Shown: positions 23,327 to 34,396 of the stretch, piece after piece | Numbering within the stretch: position 1 is the first letter of the stretch | Layout of the letters: every line of letters starts with the position of its first letter | Source of the DNA: Usnea hakonensis | Taxonomy: Eukaryota > Ascomycota > Lecanoromycetes > Lecanorales > Parmeliaceae | NCBI GenBank assembly: GCA_013423325.1 | Contig: BLJB01000040.1 | Location: 186,001-250,000 of the forward strand | Length of the DNA stretch: 64,000 nucleotides | Direction of reading: 5' to 3' | Translations under genes and position numbers: made by a program | The notes under the pieces: model-generated | Databases searched by the model: none | Seen by the model: only the letters and a program-made list of their open reading frames with translations | Told to the model about the DNA's origin: nothing

Positions 23327-25864
23327 ATGAATCCAATGCACATGGGCTTCAACGCCAATAATGGTACGCTTGGGAATATGCCCATGCCAAATCACGGGCC
23401 CAACGGTGTTGGTGGCAGGATGCCCGATGATCATGAGGACACCAACAACGAAGCAAAACTGAATGCCTACATATACAGCTACTTTTGTGGTAAAGGCAAA
23501 TGGGATCTAGCAAGGGCGTTGAAGGACAGTGGCCTGGAATTCGAACCCCGGCTGCTGAACGATAATGCCAACGGCGCAAACGACAATATGCAGACAGATT
23601 CTAAAGATGGTATAGATCTTAAGAGACCCGATGATCTTCCTGATGTCGGTCTGGTTGATTCACAAGGAGGCTCGTTCCTCTCGAGCTGGTTTGCGCTGTT
23701 CTGGGATATATATGCTGCGCAGCGGAAAAGTTCCCGCGCGAGTGCTAATGCTACGCAATATGTGACACAAACCCATGTACGTGACCCTTACGCTCTAACT
23801 CTTGAGCATCGATTAATCCACCTCACAGCAGCAAGCACGGATGCGCGATAATCAGCAGACCCAGATGCTGCGGGCCATGCCCGGAATGGGTCCTGGTCAG
23901 CTCGAGAACTATCAGCAGATGATGCGATTCCAAACTGCCAGTGGAATGCAGCGGAAGGCTTTAGAGAACAACCGCGGTCAATTCCAACCGTAAGTCTTCC
24001 TGGCGAATCTAGCCTCATGATCGTGGTCATCGTGTTTTGTTCGTCTGCGAGGAGCTTAGCAATGTTCTATTTTTGACAATGATCTACAGGACTCCGCACC
24101 AAATGGCTCAAATGCAACGCCAGGCAATGATGCAAGGACTACGTAGGGATCCCTCAGAAATGGACATGAATGGACAGAGACCACGCACACCATCTGCCGG
24201 GGAGCATGCACCTTCGCCAAACAAGAGACAGCGTATGGACGGCGTCCCGTTCAATGGCACACCACAAATGATACCAAATGGTAGAGGACCACCAGGAATG
24301 CCAGGGCAGATGATGGGGGGGGAATCGGCAATCAATGCTAACCAGTTGTTGATGCACAATGGAATCAATCCAGGTAATTTATCCGATTCCCAATTTGCCT
24401 CCTTCCAGAATCAAAACCCTGCTGTCCAAAAAAAATCAATCCAAGTGTATGCCCAGAACCTTGCAAAGAACCAGCGTCAACAGAGTATGTCAAATGCTGG
24501 TGGTATGTCAGATCAGGGCTCACCTCTTCTGCCTCCAGGTATGGGAATAGAAGTCGGAGGACCGGAATACTACGGCGGTGCCAATCCTGGAGTGATGCAG
24601 ATGCGAGGCGGTGGCCCACCCGGCGTGCCAAACGGTGGGCCCGGAGGGAATCACGCGTTACAAGATTATCAAATGCAGCTGATGCTCCTCGAGCAACAAA
24701 ACAAAAAGCGTTTACTCATGGCTCGACAAGAGCAAGATACGATCGGTAATGGCGGCAGGCCCGACGGAAATGGTGGGATGCCAGGTGCGTCGGGCTTTGC
24801 TCCGGGGATGTCTCCTTCAGGAAGTCGAGGTGGTCCATCTCCAGGTCCGAACGATCAGGCGAGACGAGGTACACCAAAGATGCCGCAGACTGCAGGGTTG
24901 CCGGGCTCGCCAATGCCCGACGGAAGCATGCGAGGGTCTCCTGCAGCGATGCCCTTCAACCCAATGCAACAAGAAATGTATCCGCACATGAACGGCGGAG
25001 GCATGCGACCGCCGCCCAGCTCGCATCCTTTCAACAATGGCAATAACTATACCCCAGAACAGATGATGGCAATTCAAAAGACGCAAAATGGGGGCAGGGT
25101 AAATGGGAATTGGCAGCAAGGACCTCCAAGTCAAGCGCCTATGATTCAGGCACCTCAACCACAGCCAGGTGTGCAGATGGGAACACCGCAACAGCGAACT
25201 GCAATGCCCCCACCACAGGTTGTTCCAAATCCCACTGCAAATGGCCGTCCAGCTTCCCCTTCTGCTCCCCCAACCCCTCAAACGACAAGCAAGGCCAATC
25301 CCAAGAGTAAGAAGGACCCGAGGGAACGAAAGGTAATTTCCTTATCCGAGACGCTTATTCAATATGGGAAATCTTCTAACATGTCCCATCTAGAAGGCTG
25401 CAAAAGGGAAGGGCTCGACTGCCAATGCGCCTCCCACTCCAAATACTGAGGCCGAACAACCTCCTACTCCCACACCTGCAACCCCAGTCACACCAAAGAA
25501 TTCGGCTTCCTTTGCGCAACCAAAGGCTGATAGCGCCGGTCCCGCCACTATGATGACGAGCATGGCCTCAGCTCCTCCCGATCAGCTTGTTCCACAGCAA
25601 CAGCTCCCTAACACAGGGATGTCTGAGTTCACTGGTCTTGATACAAACGTTGATCCTGTAAGAGCTCGAATCAAATGAATTCATCATCAACACACTCTAA
25701 TTTGTGATATTCTTTAGGATTACATTGGGAATTTTAATCCAGACCTAAGCAACACGGACATACTGGAGAACTTTGACTTTGAGCAGTTCTTACAAACAGA
25801 TGGGGAATTCAATTTCGATCCTTCAGTGACGTTTGAGAATCCTGACGGTATCGGTGTTCCATAA
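23327..25864 (+). CDS. LisH-domain transcriptional regulator, Som1/SomA/Flo8 type
   Basis: Exons 23327-23776, 23829-23989, 24090-25332, 25394-25657 and 25718-25864 (754 residues); four introns of 52-100 bp, all phase-consistent. After a Met/Asn/Gly-rich start comes a LisH motif (LNAYIYSYFCGKGKWDLARAL region, residues ~40-65) and SSWFALFWDIYAAQR. The rest is low-complexity Gln/Pro/Met/Gly with a basic patch (NKRQRMDG), KKDPRERKK, and a conserved acidic aromatic end (NFDFEQFLQTDGEFNFDP) likely to be an activation domain. Family knowledge: Flo8 in yeasts and Som1/SomA in Magnaporthe and Aspergillus act below cAMP/PKA with LIM-type partners to control adhesion, hyphal development, conidiation and virulence. 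The gene looks intact. Confidence 0.88.
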
Positions 25865-26685
25865 TGCAAATTGATAGACATCACTCAACTCTTCACGCCG
25901 TCTCTCCTACCGTAGATGACGATGTGCGATATACCGGATCGGTCTGAAAATAATCACTGGAGTCTGTGGATATTTCTCCTGGCGTTGCTCCAGACGGCGT
26001 TCATACAAGCTCGACTTTGGGACATACCTCTTTGCGTGGCAGGCATCGTCCCTTCAATGGATCAACGGATGGTGGTATTTATGATTTGTCTATTGCTGCG
26101 CCAGTCAACTGTAACCGGATGTGATTACTTGATTTAATACTCGTGCAAAAAGGGGGAGAGTTGGAATGGCAGGCGGGGCGGAGGTTGACTTTATCGTGAC
26201 GGTCATCGATGGAATCCGACCCCCAATGTTGCTATGATGTTCTGCTGTTGTTATTGTTTTCAAAGGCTATTGGATATAGACAACAGCCATCAAAATGAAG
26301 ACTGCAAGGACTGTACATAGCGCCGTCAAAGACTTTATTATCTCTACAATACTCATGGTATATTTGACAGCCAACTAAATTCATCAGAAGGACCAATGAA
26401 TCAAATGAAAGACACTTATGCTTCCCGAGCTCAGTCCGGACATTCCAATGGGAGATTACAACACCCCTCTTCAATATAATCTATAACTTGATAACAGGCA
26501 GCGGTCAGGAAGGTCGTTAACGTTTTTATTTAAATCAAATAAAGTATAGTTGTTCGAGACATGTCTAGCCAAGGTATTTATAAATCCTGACTGTCAACAC
26601 TTAGGAGCTTGTTTGCTTGATTCTAGTTTATATATCCTCCTTCCTACATTGATGCTGCTACACACGATTCTTCTCGTCAACAGCA
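25865..26685. other. Intergenic
   Basis: About 820 bp between two genes on the same strand: 3' end of the Som1-like gene and promoter of the dsRNA-binding-like gene. An AT-rich patch lies near 26510-26600. Nothing else was recognised. Confidence 0.5.
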
Positions 26686-27904
26686 ATGACTGACCTTCTG
26701 AAATCCCTAGTCTTACCCAATAGCTCCCAGGAATCTTTTCACTCGCTGGCAGAGCACTTTTCGTCCAGCTCACCTGCCCCTAATACAGCGAACCACGACT
26801 CTGCCACTGCTCAGTCCCCATCCTTGTCCCAGCCTTCTGCCCTTCAGGCCGCTGGTTTACCGATCTACGATGTTGATGCTTTTCTTGCTGCCCCTGAGAA
26901 CGCGACTCTCTTACACCACGCCCCCGACCGAAAGAACGCACCTACGCAGCAGCGGAAGCCAGAGATCAATCCCTCGCAGCCTGTCTCATTGGGCTCCAGG
27001 TCCACTCACCATGTGGCCACCCTCAACATTCTGTGCCAACAAAAAGGACTTGTTCCGGACTTTCAGATAGATGGAGACGCTTCGAATGCTGATTTCGGGG
27101 GCTTCCTAAAGATCGGGGACGTGGTCATTGCCCGTGACGAGCGGTGGCACAGCAAGAAGGAGGCGAGGGAGGCGCTCGCGGAGAGAGGTCTTGAGACTGT
27201 GAAAGGCATGGAGGCTGAGAAAAAGGCACCAAACACACCTGGCGTGAAGGACAAGAATTGGATTGGCTTATTGCTTGGTCAGTTCCCCGTCCTTACTGAA
27301 GTAAAAGCAAGAGTAGCTGTTCTGACTATCTACGCTAGAGTACCACAACTCTGTCAACCCACAGGAAGGACCAATATACCACGACTACTCGCTAGGATCC
27401 TCATACAGTTCTACATGTACCATCCCCTATCGTCCCGACCTATCCTTTGGTTCCTCAGCGGCGCCGTTCCCGTCAAAGAAAGCAGCTCGTGCGAATTCCG
27501 CTAAATTAGCTGTCGAGTTCCTGATCGCAGAAGGCCAGCTCAATCCAGACGGCAGTACCAAGGCTCGGAAGAAGGCTAAGCTTGGTACCACAGTCAAAAT
27601 TCAAGGGATGGGTCTAGAGGTGAAGAGCGGGTCAACTTACACTCAGAGAGTAAATGATGCTTACCCTCTCCTCGGTCTTCCAACCCCGCAATACCTTCTA
27701 GGACCAGCCTCTGATCTGGCACCCAACATGATCAGCGGTCACGCATCATTTCCGAATGAGCCCAGTTTGCCCAGGGAAATTGGTGAGGTGCGGAATGTTT
27801 TCGGGAAGAAGAATGCAAAGGAAGAGATTGCAAAGGGTGTGTGGGAGGTATTGGTGAAATTAGCGGAGAAGAGGGGCGTCAATATCAGCGAGATGAATGG
27901 ATGA
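26686..27904 (+). CDS. Double-stranded-RNA-binding-like protein
   Basis: Exons 26686-27277 and 27339-27904 (385 residues). The intron 27278-27338 (GTCAGT, CTGAC branch, GCTAG) joins NWIGLLLEYHNSV in frame. The N-terminal ~110 residues are Ser/Pro-rich. Two segments look like degenerate dsRNA-binding motifs. One is about residues 105-165: HHVATLNILCQQKGLVPDF, then KKEAREALAERGLE. The other is about residues 200-265: YHNSVNPQEGPIYHDY, then FPSKKAARANSAKLAVEFL. Both have the alpha-beta-beta-beta-alpha pattern and the Lys-Lys-Ala-Ala/Ala-Arg helix seen in that fold. The C-terminal part (VWEVLVKLAEKRGVN) is helical. I infer RNA binding; there is no catalytic domain, and the biological role is unknown. 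Confidence 0.65.
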
Positions 27905-28936
27905 GGAGAAAATAATGAAGACCTGTAAGAGTGCTGGATGAAGACTGCGAGGGACTACGTCTGCTGACCTTGAAATGGTCTTGTCAAGAAGGATGAAGGT
28001 GCTCTCCTTAACTCTACGATGGCATGAGACATGAGTCATGACTATTCTACTTCGGGGACAAAAGTGTGCATGGGGTAATGACAGATAATACGACTAGAGC
28101 ACAGGGAACATGCACTGGTACCTGCAGGAATTGATTCTTGTCGCGAGCGTCGAAGCGTTCAAGTCAGGAGACTGGTAAAGATGATGCTTTGGGGTTAGCC
28201 TTAATGCGGTCTCCGTTTTACGATTCACGATTTACGATCTACCATTCATTATCCTGATTTTTTTGCGTTCTTCCAATTTTCAGAAATTGCCATCTTCCGT
28301 TCCTATCGGGTGACGGGATGGTGTTGAGAAGTTTTGAGCATCATGATATCCAAAGTCGTGATACTTGGCCTCTCACTCACCAAAAAGAGGAGCAGGATTT
28401 GGGCAAAATCCATGCAGAAAGACCTGCCAAGCATTAATTCGCACAGTACCTACATTATCTAATCCTCTTCTTGACGGCCGAGGTGCTCCGCGTTACTACC
28501 CCCCGAAAAGAGTATTCAGGCCCTGTTTGGAAGGTATCGGTTTGCTTGCCGGAGGAATAGGTGGGGGTCTTTTGTACGACCATCTCTGCCTCCGCTAAAG
28601 CTCCAACTTCAACATCAGCAAGTCAACCTCTAACACCATGAGATCTAGTTCTTTATATGTATGAAACTACCATGCCGACATCATTCAAAGTTCCATCAAG
28701 CTTTCAATGGAGTACAAGCTCGAAGGCGTGGATTGACCCCCTTTTCAAGAGTATCTTAGTCGAGGCTGATATGGGCTATAGAGATCCTTGTTTAGGAAAA
28801 GCACCTCAGCGAAGGAAGACCCTGGCTTTCTTTTTCGAGTGATTAGCATCCGCCTCCCAATGAAGTCCATGCTTTTCCATACCAGAACGAAAGAGTGCAA
28901 ATCCCCACGTCCAGAGTCCCCAGAACCCCCAAAATC
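27905..28936. other. Intergenic
   Basis: About 1 kb with no recognisable gene; short frames only (28365-28598 and 28657-28842, plus strand). It contains the promoter of the downstream two-domain gene. Confidence 0.45.
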
Positions 28937-31071
28937 ATGTACGCACAGGCAGCCGCCAATGACCCTGTCCTTTATGTCGGTCTCTACTCTACTGGCGACG
29001 CCCCATCGGAAGTCGACGACTACCACTGGGTTTTCATCGTCGGCCCCTCCCACGAAGAAGTTGGCTCGACAGGGACATTGTATAGCATGGAGCCACGTCA
29101 TCACAACGAATGGTGTTGGTCTTACAGCCAGCGTTTTGTGCCCCTTCAGGATCGGTCTGCGCTCCTCGTACGTTTCATGGTTGCTGAAGTGGCGGACATG
29201 GACATGCTGCAGATGGCTATGTTGCGTCGGGCTGGAGAGGTCCTTATGCGTGTGCAGGTGGAATGGATGAGTGTCAGGTGGGTTCAGAGAGTACTGAAAA
29301 GCTTAGCGGATGAAGGGTGTTTGGGAAAGAAGATGAAGAGCTTCGAGAGTGTCGAGGCTGAGGTGCGTATTTGGAGCAGGAACATTATGTTTGACTGCGC
29401 GGTTTGATTAAAAACACTTGTCGTATCCAATGGGAGAACTGACGCTCCGATCTAAAGGGTAGGCGCCTTGCTGAAATGGAGGAAAAGAAGCGAACCGTGG
29501 ATATCGTTATCAGGTCTACAGTCCTATATGCCGCTGTCCATCCGAACGATCGTCCGCCTTGTGGAAATGACGAATCCCACTGGGCCTTCTTGAGCAGCCC
29601 AGCAAACAAGACCGCTGAGTCTGAGCGCGCTGATCATGTTGTCGAAATGCAACTAGATTCAAGTGGCCAGCCGATTTGGGATTACGGCCAGATCGCAGTC
29701 CCTCTTCCCGACGGTGACGACTTTCGAGTGCGCATGTTGATTTCAGACATTGCGAATCTGGGGCCACTTGAGGGGACGGTACGCGACCACGAAGTCACAC
29801 CAACAGTGGATCGTACAACCTTTGCCGGGAATTGGAAATCCAAGACCTTTCTAAGGATCCAAAAAAAGATTGAGGTGTTGGAGAGACAGCCAGGTTGTTT
29901 TGCCTTTAAATTCCACAAATCCAGCATGTGCGAGAAGGTATTGGATGAGGAAGTGGAAGGCAATGAGCCGGGGGGGAAATTCTGGTGGCCGCTCAGGCCA
30001 GGAGGTAAAACGTTCTGCTTGCTTCGGGCTTCGAAGAAGCCAGACTGTAACGAGGCTGAAATCGTTGTCAACCTCAACCTCTCATGCCCAGAACCAATTA
30101 CGATGTCAGTAGCCATTCAGATTGTTACCAGTGTATTAGGCGTCGCTGCAAAGGCGTTACGCCGCCAGAATGCTGCAGGAGAGCAACGAGAAGAGCAAAG
30201 TGAGCAAGAGTGTGTGACGATCGCCAAGCCGAGGGAAGTTGCAGTTCGCAATTCCTGGTTTGAAGAGGTGCAGCGTCTTGATCAGGAAATGATTATTGCA
30301 GAGAACGAACTTGAAAGAGAGATGGCTCCGACATGGTCCAACGTTGCTGCAAAGGAGGCGAATGACGAAGAACAGGAGGAAGAAGAGGAGGAGGAGGAGG
30401 CTGAAAACGAAGACGAAGCCGAAGCAGATGACGACAACGACGACGACGCAGAAGACGACCACAACGACGAAGGCGAAGACGATAGGGTTGAGAGGGATAT
30501 AGACAGTGGAGATGGAGATGAGGTGAACGAGATGGTGGAAGGAGAGGTAGGAGAGAAAACACCGACTGCAAGGCCAGCTCTTGTTCGGAGCAAGATTATT
30601 CTTTTTGCGGACTTCAATAAGCCTGGGAGTGCATCTGAGGGGGAAAAGCTTGTAGAGGAGGGGGAAAAGGACAAAGATGCCATTGAGACTGATGAGGACG
30701 AGGACGAGGACGAGGATGAAGATGAAGATGACGAGGACGAGGATGAAGATGGGGATGGGGATGGGGATGGTAAAGATAGCACTGAAGAGGATGACGAAGA
30801 TGATAACGAGAATGAGGAGGACAGTAGTGATGATGAGGGCGATGATGAAGATGAGAATGAAGATGGGGATGGGGATGGGGATGGTAAAGATAGCACTGAA
30901 GAGGATGACGAAGATGATAACGAGCATGAGGAGGACAGTAGTGATGATGAGGACGACGATGAAGATGACAGAAGCGAAGACGACGACGAAGACGACGACG
31001 AAGACAACGACTACGAGAACGGACACGAGGAATCCACGTCCCATAGGTCACACAGCTCACTTGCCTATTAG
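28937..31071 (+). CDS. Two-domain protein of unknown-function family with long acidic tail
   Basis: Exons 28937-29362 and 29458-31071 (679 residues); intron 29363-29457 (GTGCGT, CTGAC branch, CTAAAG), phase 0, joins ESVEAE to GRRLAEMEE. Residues ~10-150 form one copy of a fungal family (I believe DUF6914, named from memory) with PVLYVGLYSTG, DDYHWVFIVGP, a VPLQDRSALLVRFMVAEV core and a C-terminal RLAEMEEKK helix. A second, diverged copy follows: STVLYAAVHPND, SHWAFLSSP, IAVPLPDGDDFRVRMLI. Residues ~440-670 are almost wholly Glu/Asp with one 38-residue duplication. Family function is unknown. The long acidic tail suggests binding to basic proteins, by inference. The alternative is two adjacent genes, but the shared frame and clean splice sites favour one. 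Confidence 0.6.
30742..30969 (+). repeat. 114-bp tandem duplication in the acidic tail
   Basis: Two adjacent copies offset by 114 bp, both starting near GATGAAGATGGGGATGGGGA and running through a stretch that encodes KDSTEEDDEDDNE and EEDSSDDE. They differ at only a few bases (for example AAT versus CAT near the middle). The unit is 38 codons, so expansion or loss keeps the frame. Flanking sequence is a GA/GAT-rich microsatellite. Confidence 0.85.
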
Positions 31072-31563
31072 CAGATGGCCAGAGTCGGTCCTCGTACTCT
31101 GCAGCCGAGCATGGTGCCGTTTCTGCCCATGAAATTGTGGATTAAAGACGCAGATCCATCGCTCTTCGTGGAATCTTTCGTTGTTGGCTGGGGATCGCTG
31201 TTCAAGTCTGATGAGGTATGGGACGGGAATGAGGAAGGGTTGTAAGTGTTTAATGAAGGGCTGGATGGAAGAGGGATTGGTAGGGTGGGCGTGGTAGCTG
31301 CGAAATAGATGGATGGTTGTGGGCGAGATTCGGGTGGGAAGGATGGACGATAATGCATCGAGAGAGGCTATCGGGGGACGATAATGAAGATAGGTTTGTA
31401 GCGTCCAGTTGTGATATAGTAAGAGGTTGCTTTCCGGGAGCGTTAGGGGTATAAAAGACCGGTTTCTCCTTGTCCGTCAAGGGCTGGTCAAATTTCGAAG
31501 GAAGAAGACCATTGAGTCAAAGCAGAAGACTAGGTCCGTGACGAACAGACGGAACATACCGCA
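31072..31563. other. Intergenic
   Basis: About 490 bp between two members of the same unknown-function family, both on the plus strand. A GGGTATAAAA-type TATA element lies at about 31446-31455, roughly 110 bp upstream of the next ATG. Nothing else was recognised. Confidence 0.45.
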
Positions 31564-32199
31564 ATGTCAACGCCTTTCGGTCAAACACTTGACAGTACCG
31601 CTGCCGTGGACCTACTCAAGAAAATGAAAAACCCCCGCCTCTACATAGCCCTCTACGCCATCGACGGCCCCCTCCGCCCCTGCAATCCCATCCACTCCCA
31701 AGACTACTACTGGACCTTCACCATCTTCCCCGCCCACGCGACCACCAAAGACCCCGGCATCCGCTACCGCATCCGACAGGAAGAAGGCCTGCTCTACACA
31801 TCACCCGCCACAACCCTCCAACTCGACATGGCGGTCTGGGAACCGGACCGGCGCACCGTGCCGCTGGGCCGCCACGACGAGATTGTGGCCCGGGTGCTGA
31901 TCGCCAAGGTGGATGATCGGAAGAGACTGGATCAGTATCTGGCGAGCGTGATGCCGGAGAAGACGATCCATGTGAAGCCTTCGGGGCACCGAAAGACGTC
32001 GAAGGAGTGGGTTGAGAGGGCGCATGCGCGGTTGGGTGAACTGGCGCAGGGGAGTCTGAGGTTTTATATTTCGGGGAGGTTGGCGGATTGGAGGACGGTG
32101 GAGGGGTGTTGCGTGGGGTTTGCGGAGAGGGTGAGGAAGAGGCCGGAGAGTGAGTCGGTGCCGACTTTTGATTTGTTGGAGGGTCGGGAGGTTTTTTGA
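31564..32199 (+). CDS. Unknown-function family protein (single domain, DUF6914-like)
   Basis: Single exon, 211 residues, ATG start. It shows the same layout as its neighbours: PRLYIALYAIDGP, DYYWTFTIFPAH, a beta-rich middle, RTVPLGRHDEIVARVLIAKV, a helical region with KEWVERAHARLGE and WRTVEGCCVGFAERV, and the terminal PTFDLLEGREVF, which is shared with the protein at 34397 (ATFDMLTGDEV). This shows paralogy within the window. A basic segment (KPSGHRKTSKEW) replaces the Asp-Pro-Trp-Asn-Cys type segment seen in related proteins. The 5' half is strikingly C-rich at third positions and the 3' half G-rich. No function is known and no signal peptide or membrane segment is present; it is probably cytosolic. 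Confidence 0.75.
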   Translation: MSTPFGQTLDSTAAVDLLKKMKNPRLYIALYAIDGPLRPCNPIHSQDYYWTFTIFPAHATTKDPGIRYRIRQEEGLLYTSPATTLQLDMAVWEPDRRTVPLGRHDEIVARVLIAKVDDRKRLDQYLASVMPEKTIHVKPSGHRKTSKEWVERAHARLGELAQGSLRFYISGRLADWRTVEGCCVGFAERVRKRPESESVPTFDLLEGREVF

Positions 32200-33109
32200 T
32201 GGTGACTGGTTGGTTTTCTGATTGGTTTTTTGGGGGGGGGATTTCGATAAGAGAGGAGCCTTGCTTGTAGAAGGACTGTGGTCCTCGGGAATATTTTTAT
32301 CTCACAATTGTATAGCTTGGGATTTCACGGGAATCCTTTTGATGTCGGTTGTTCCCGACGAGACTAGTAGGTAGAGAAGAAATCCAGCAGTCGCAATCTT
32401 GGATAGACGTGGGTCTAGTGATGACCATTGCAAATGACATGTGAGATCAAATCCTCGTTGATCAGAAGCTTACTGCAGCCTTTTTTGTGAGGAGATTCGA
32501 AATCGGAGAGGAACGCTGCGATGCGGCCTGTTGTGGAGGTCGAAAGTGGAGGTGCTATGTTTCTACTCCTGGGGTATGCAAGTCAAATCCTATGATTCGA
32601 CCGCTCACAACAACTAGCGCTGTCCTGGAGAAGAACGACCCAAGCGACACTGAACCCGCCAGCTGTGAAGAATCGACTCGAGACGGGACTATTCCTGGGA
32701 GTGAGGCTGGGTCAGAACGAACACACTGCTGGATGAATAGAGGTTGGCCTGTAAATAGTGGGAAAGCCCAAGGTACTTCTGCTGTCGATTGGCAAGTTCA
32801 TCTGGACCATGTTTTCTGCTCGTCCCTTTCGAAAAGGTAACACAGCTCTGCTGGTGTACTCGTAATTTGGCAAGGGGCTTGCGTTCTCCGTTCTCGCGGC
32901 TTTGGAGAGAAATGCGCGCACCGTTTGCCTGGTTCGCCAGATTCTATGGCCTTGCAATTGTCATTCTAGGATTAGTCTTCCGCGTCTCCTGGCTTACTTT
33001 GCAACTGAAGGAGCTTAAGATCTCGTATGCGACGGAACCCTGCTTATATATCAGCACCGACTGCCAGTACTCGAGCTCGCAGGAAAACATATGAGAAAAC
33101 TCTTCATGA
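32200..33109. other. Intergenic or decayed sequence upstream of the AAA remnant
   Basis: About 900 bp. An open frame at 32487-32840 (+) may be decayed coding sequence belonging to the N-terminal part of the AAA ATPase remnant downstream, but no motif supports this. A run of G residues occurs at 32232-32240. Confidence 0.35.
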
Positions 33110-34051
33110 TGTTGGAATTGAGACGTGCTGAGTACAGCGAGGATGCGTTTGTGGGCCTTGATTAACCTACGGACATGAAGAGGACCTTGTCCTCTCTCGT
33201 AAGACCGCAGAAAGGGGATTCCACGCAGTTGGACGATCTGGTGATTGAAAAGGGGGCAAAGGATTGGCCATCCTCTTGAACGGACAGCCGGATGTTGGGA
33301 AGACAATTACTGGAGATTAATCACAACGCAGCGAATTATTTGCGACTCAGGAACCCCTCAGAAAGCACAGCCGATATGTTATACACGAAACACCCACTCT
33401 GTTAGCTCGGAGAGATGGATTGTGCCCGAACGCAAGGCGGTCTCGAGTAAAGCCTGAAAATGGCCCTCACTAGAGCTTCAAAATTGGAGGCTGTAGTCTT
33501 GATGGATGAAGCAGAGGTGGCCTTGCAGGAAAGAAGTGCATGAGTGTTCTAGAAACGAACAGGTCTCAGGTGAGTACTTCTCATTTTGCACCTAGGGATC
33601 AATTTAACATAGTCGTAATTCTACTACGTATATTAGAATAACGTTTCTGACCACGAAGAGGGTTCAAATCATTGACCTTGCTTTAGTTTCACGGATCCAT
33701 CTTTCACTTAAGGTACGTAGCCAGCCTCTAGTGTGATGGCCCTAAGCAAGCTATGGGAGACTTTGACCTCCAGTGGACAAAGCGGTAACCCCCTAGATGG
33801 CTTAGCGCAAAGTTTCTCGATGGAGTCTCGAGGACAGGTCAACGGAAGCGAGATCAAAGAACATTGTCCGTGTAGCTCACGCTCTTGCGGTGAGCGACAA
33901 GCGTCCAGTGCAAGCAAACGATATCATCCATGGTCTACAATCTCTCAATGATTTTGAGATAGTCTTCGATAGAGCAGTCAATAAAAGACGACGTGATGAC
34001 GACTAAGAGTCTCCCTCGTCGAAGAAGGCCAAGCTGAGGAACAGTAAATAG
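33110..34051 (+). pseudogene. Decayed AAA+ ATPase gene
   Basis: Pieces of one AAA+ module occur in the right order but in different frames with stops between them. Around 33255-33320 reads GKGLAILLNGQPDVGKT (Walker A, then TAA at 33318). Around 33481-33540 reads EAVVLMDEAEVALQERSA (Walker B, then TGA at 33541). A still well-formed intron (33570-33636, GTGAGT...TTAG) is followed by ITFLTTKRVQIIDLA and LVSRIHLSLK (sensor 1 and the arginine-containing region). Around 33850-34003 reads NIVRVAHALAVSDKRPVQAND, then a nuclear-signal-like KRRRDDD and SSKKAK tail. Family knowledge: this is the fungal AAA class with an N-terminal recognition domain, of unknown substrates. Several frameshifts and stops mean it cannot make a working ATPase. 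Confidence 0.8.
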
Positions 34052-34396
34052 ACATTTGAAAAGAAGTATTGGGAACTGCTACCTTTTGACTTTGTGAATT
34101 TGGAAATTTGAGATGAATTGAACAAGGTTCCTCGTTGATGTGTGAGCAACATATCAATATTTGACTGACGTATCAGGCTTGGCTCCCACAAACAATATGT
34201 AGATTTAGGTAAACATATACATGTGACAGCATTGCATTTTGTGCCTTCAACATCGTGTGCTCGATTGCACGTTTGTCTAACGTGTCCTATGGATATCTCA
34301 TAGTCGTCTTATCATAATTCGTCAATCTTCAGTCATTTGCATCCCCGTAGATGATACAGTGGTCGTAGCGTTCATAACAGTCGATGCTCTTCGTAA
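34052..34396. other. Intergenic (convergent)
   Basis: About 345 bp between the AAA remnant and the 3' end of the next minus-strand gene; AT-rich, with nothing recognised. Confidence 0.5.

Noticed and set aside
30157..31044. Long minus-strand frames (295 and 241 codons), one almost pure serine, one hydrophobic
   Set aside because: They are mirror readings of the acidic GA/GAT-rich tract of the plus-strand gene, with no start context or domain.
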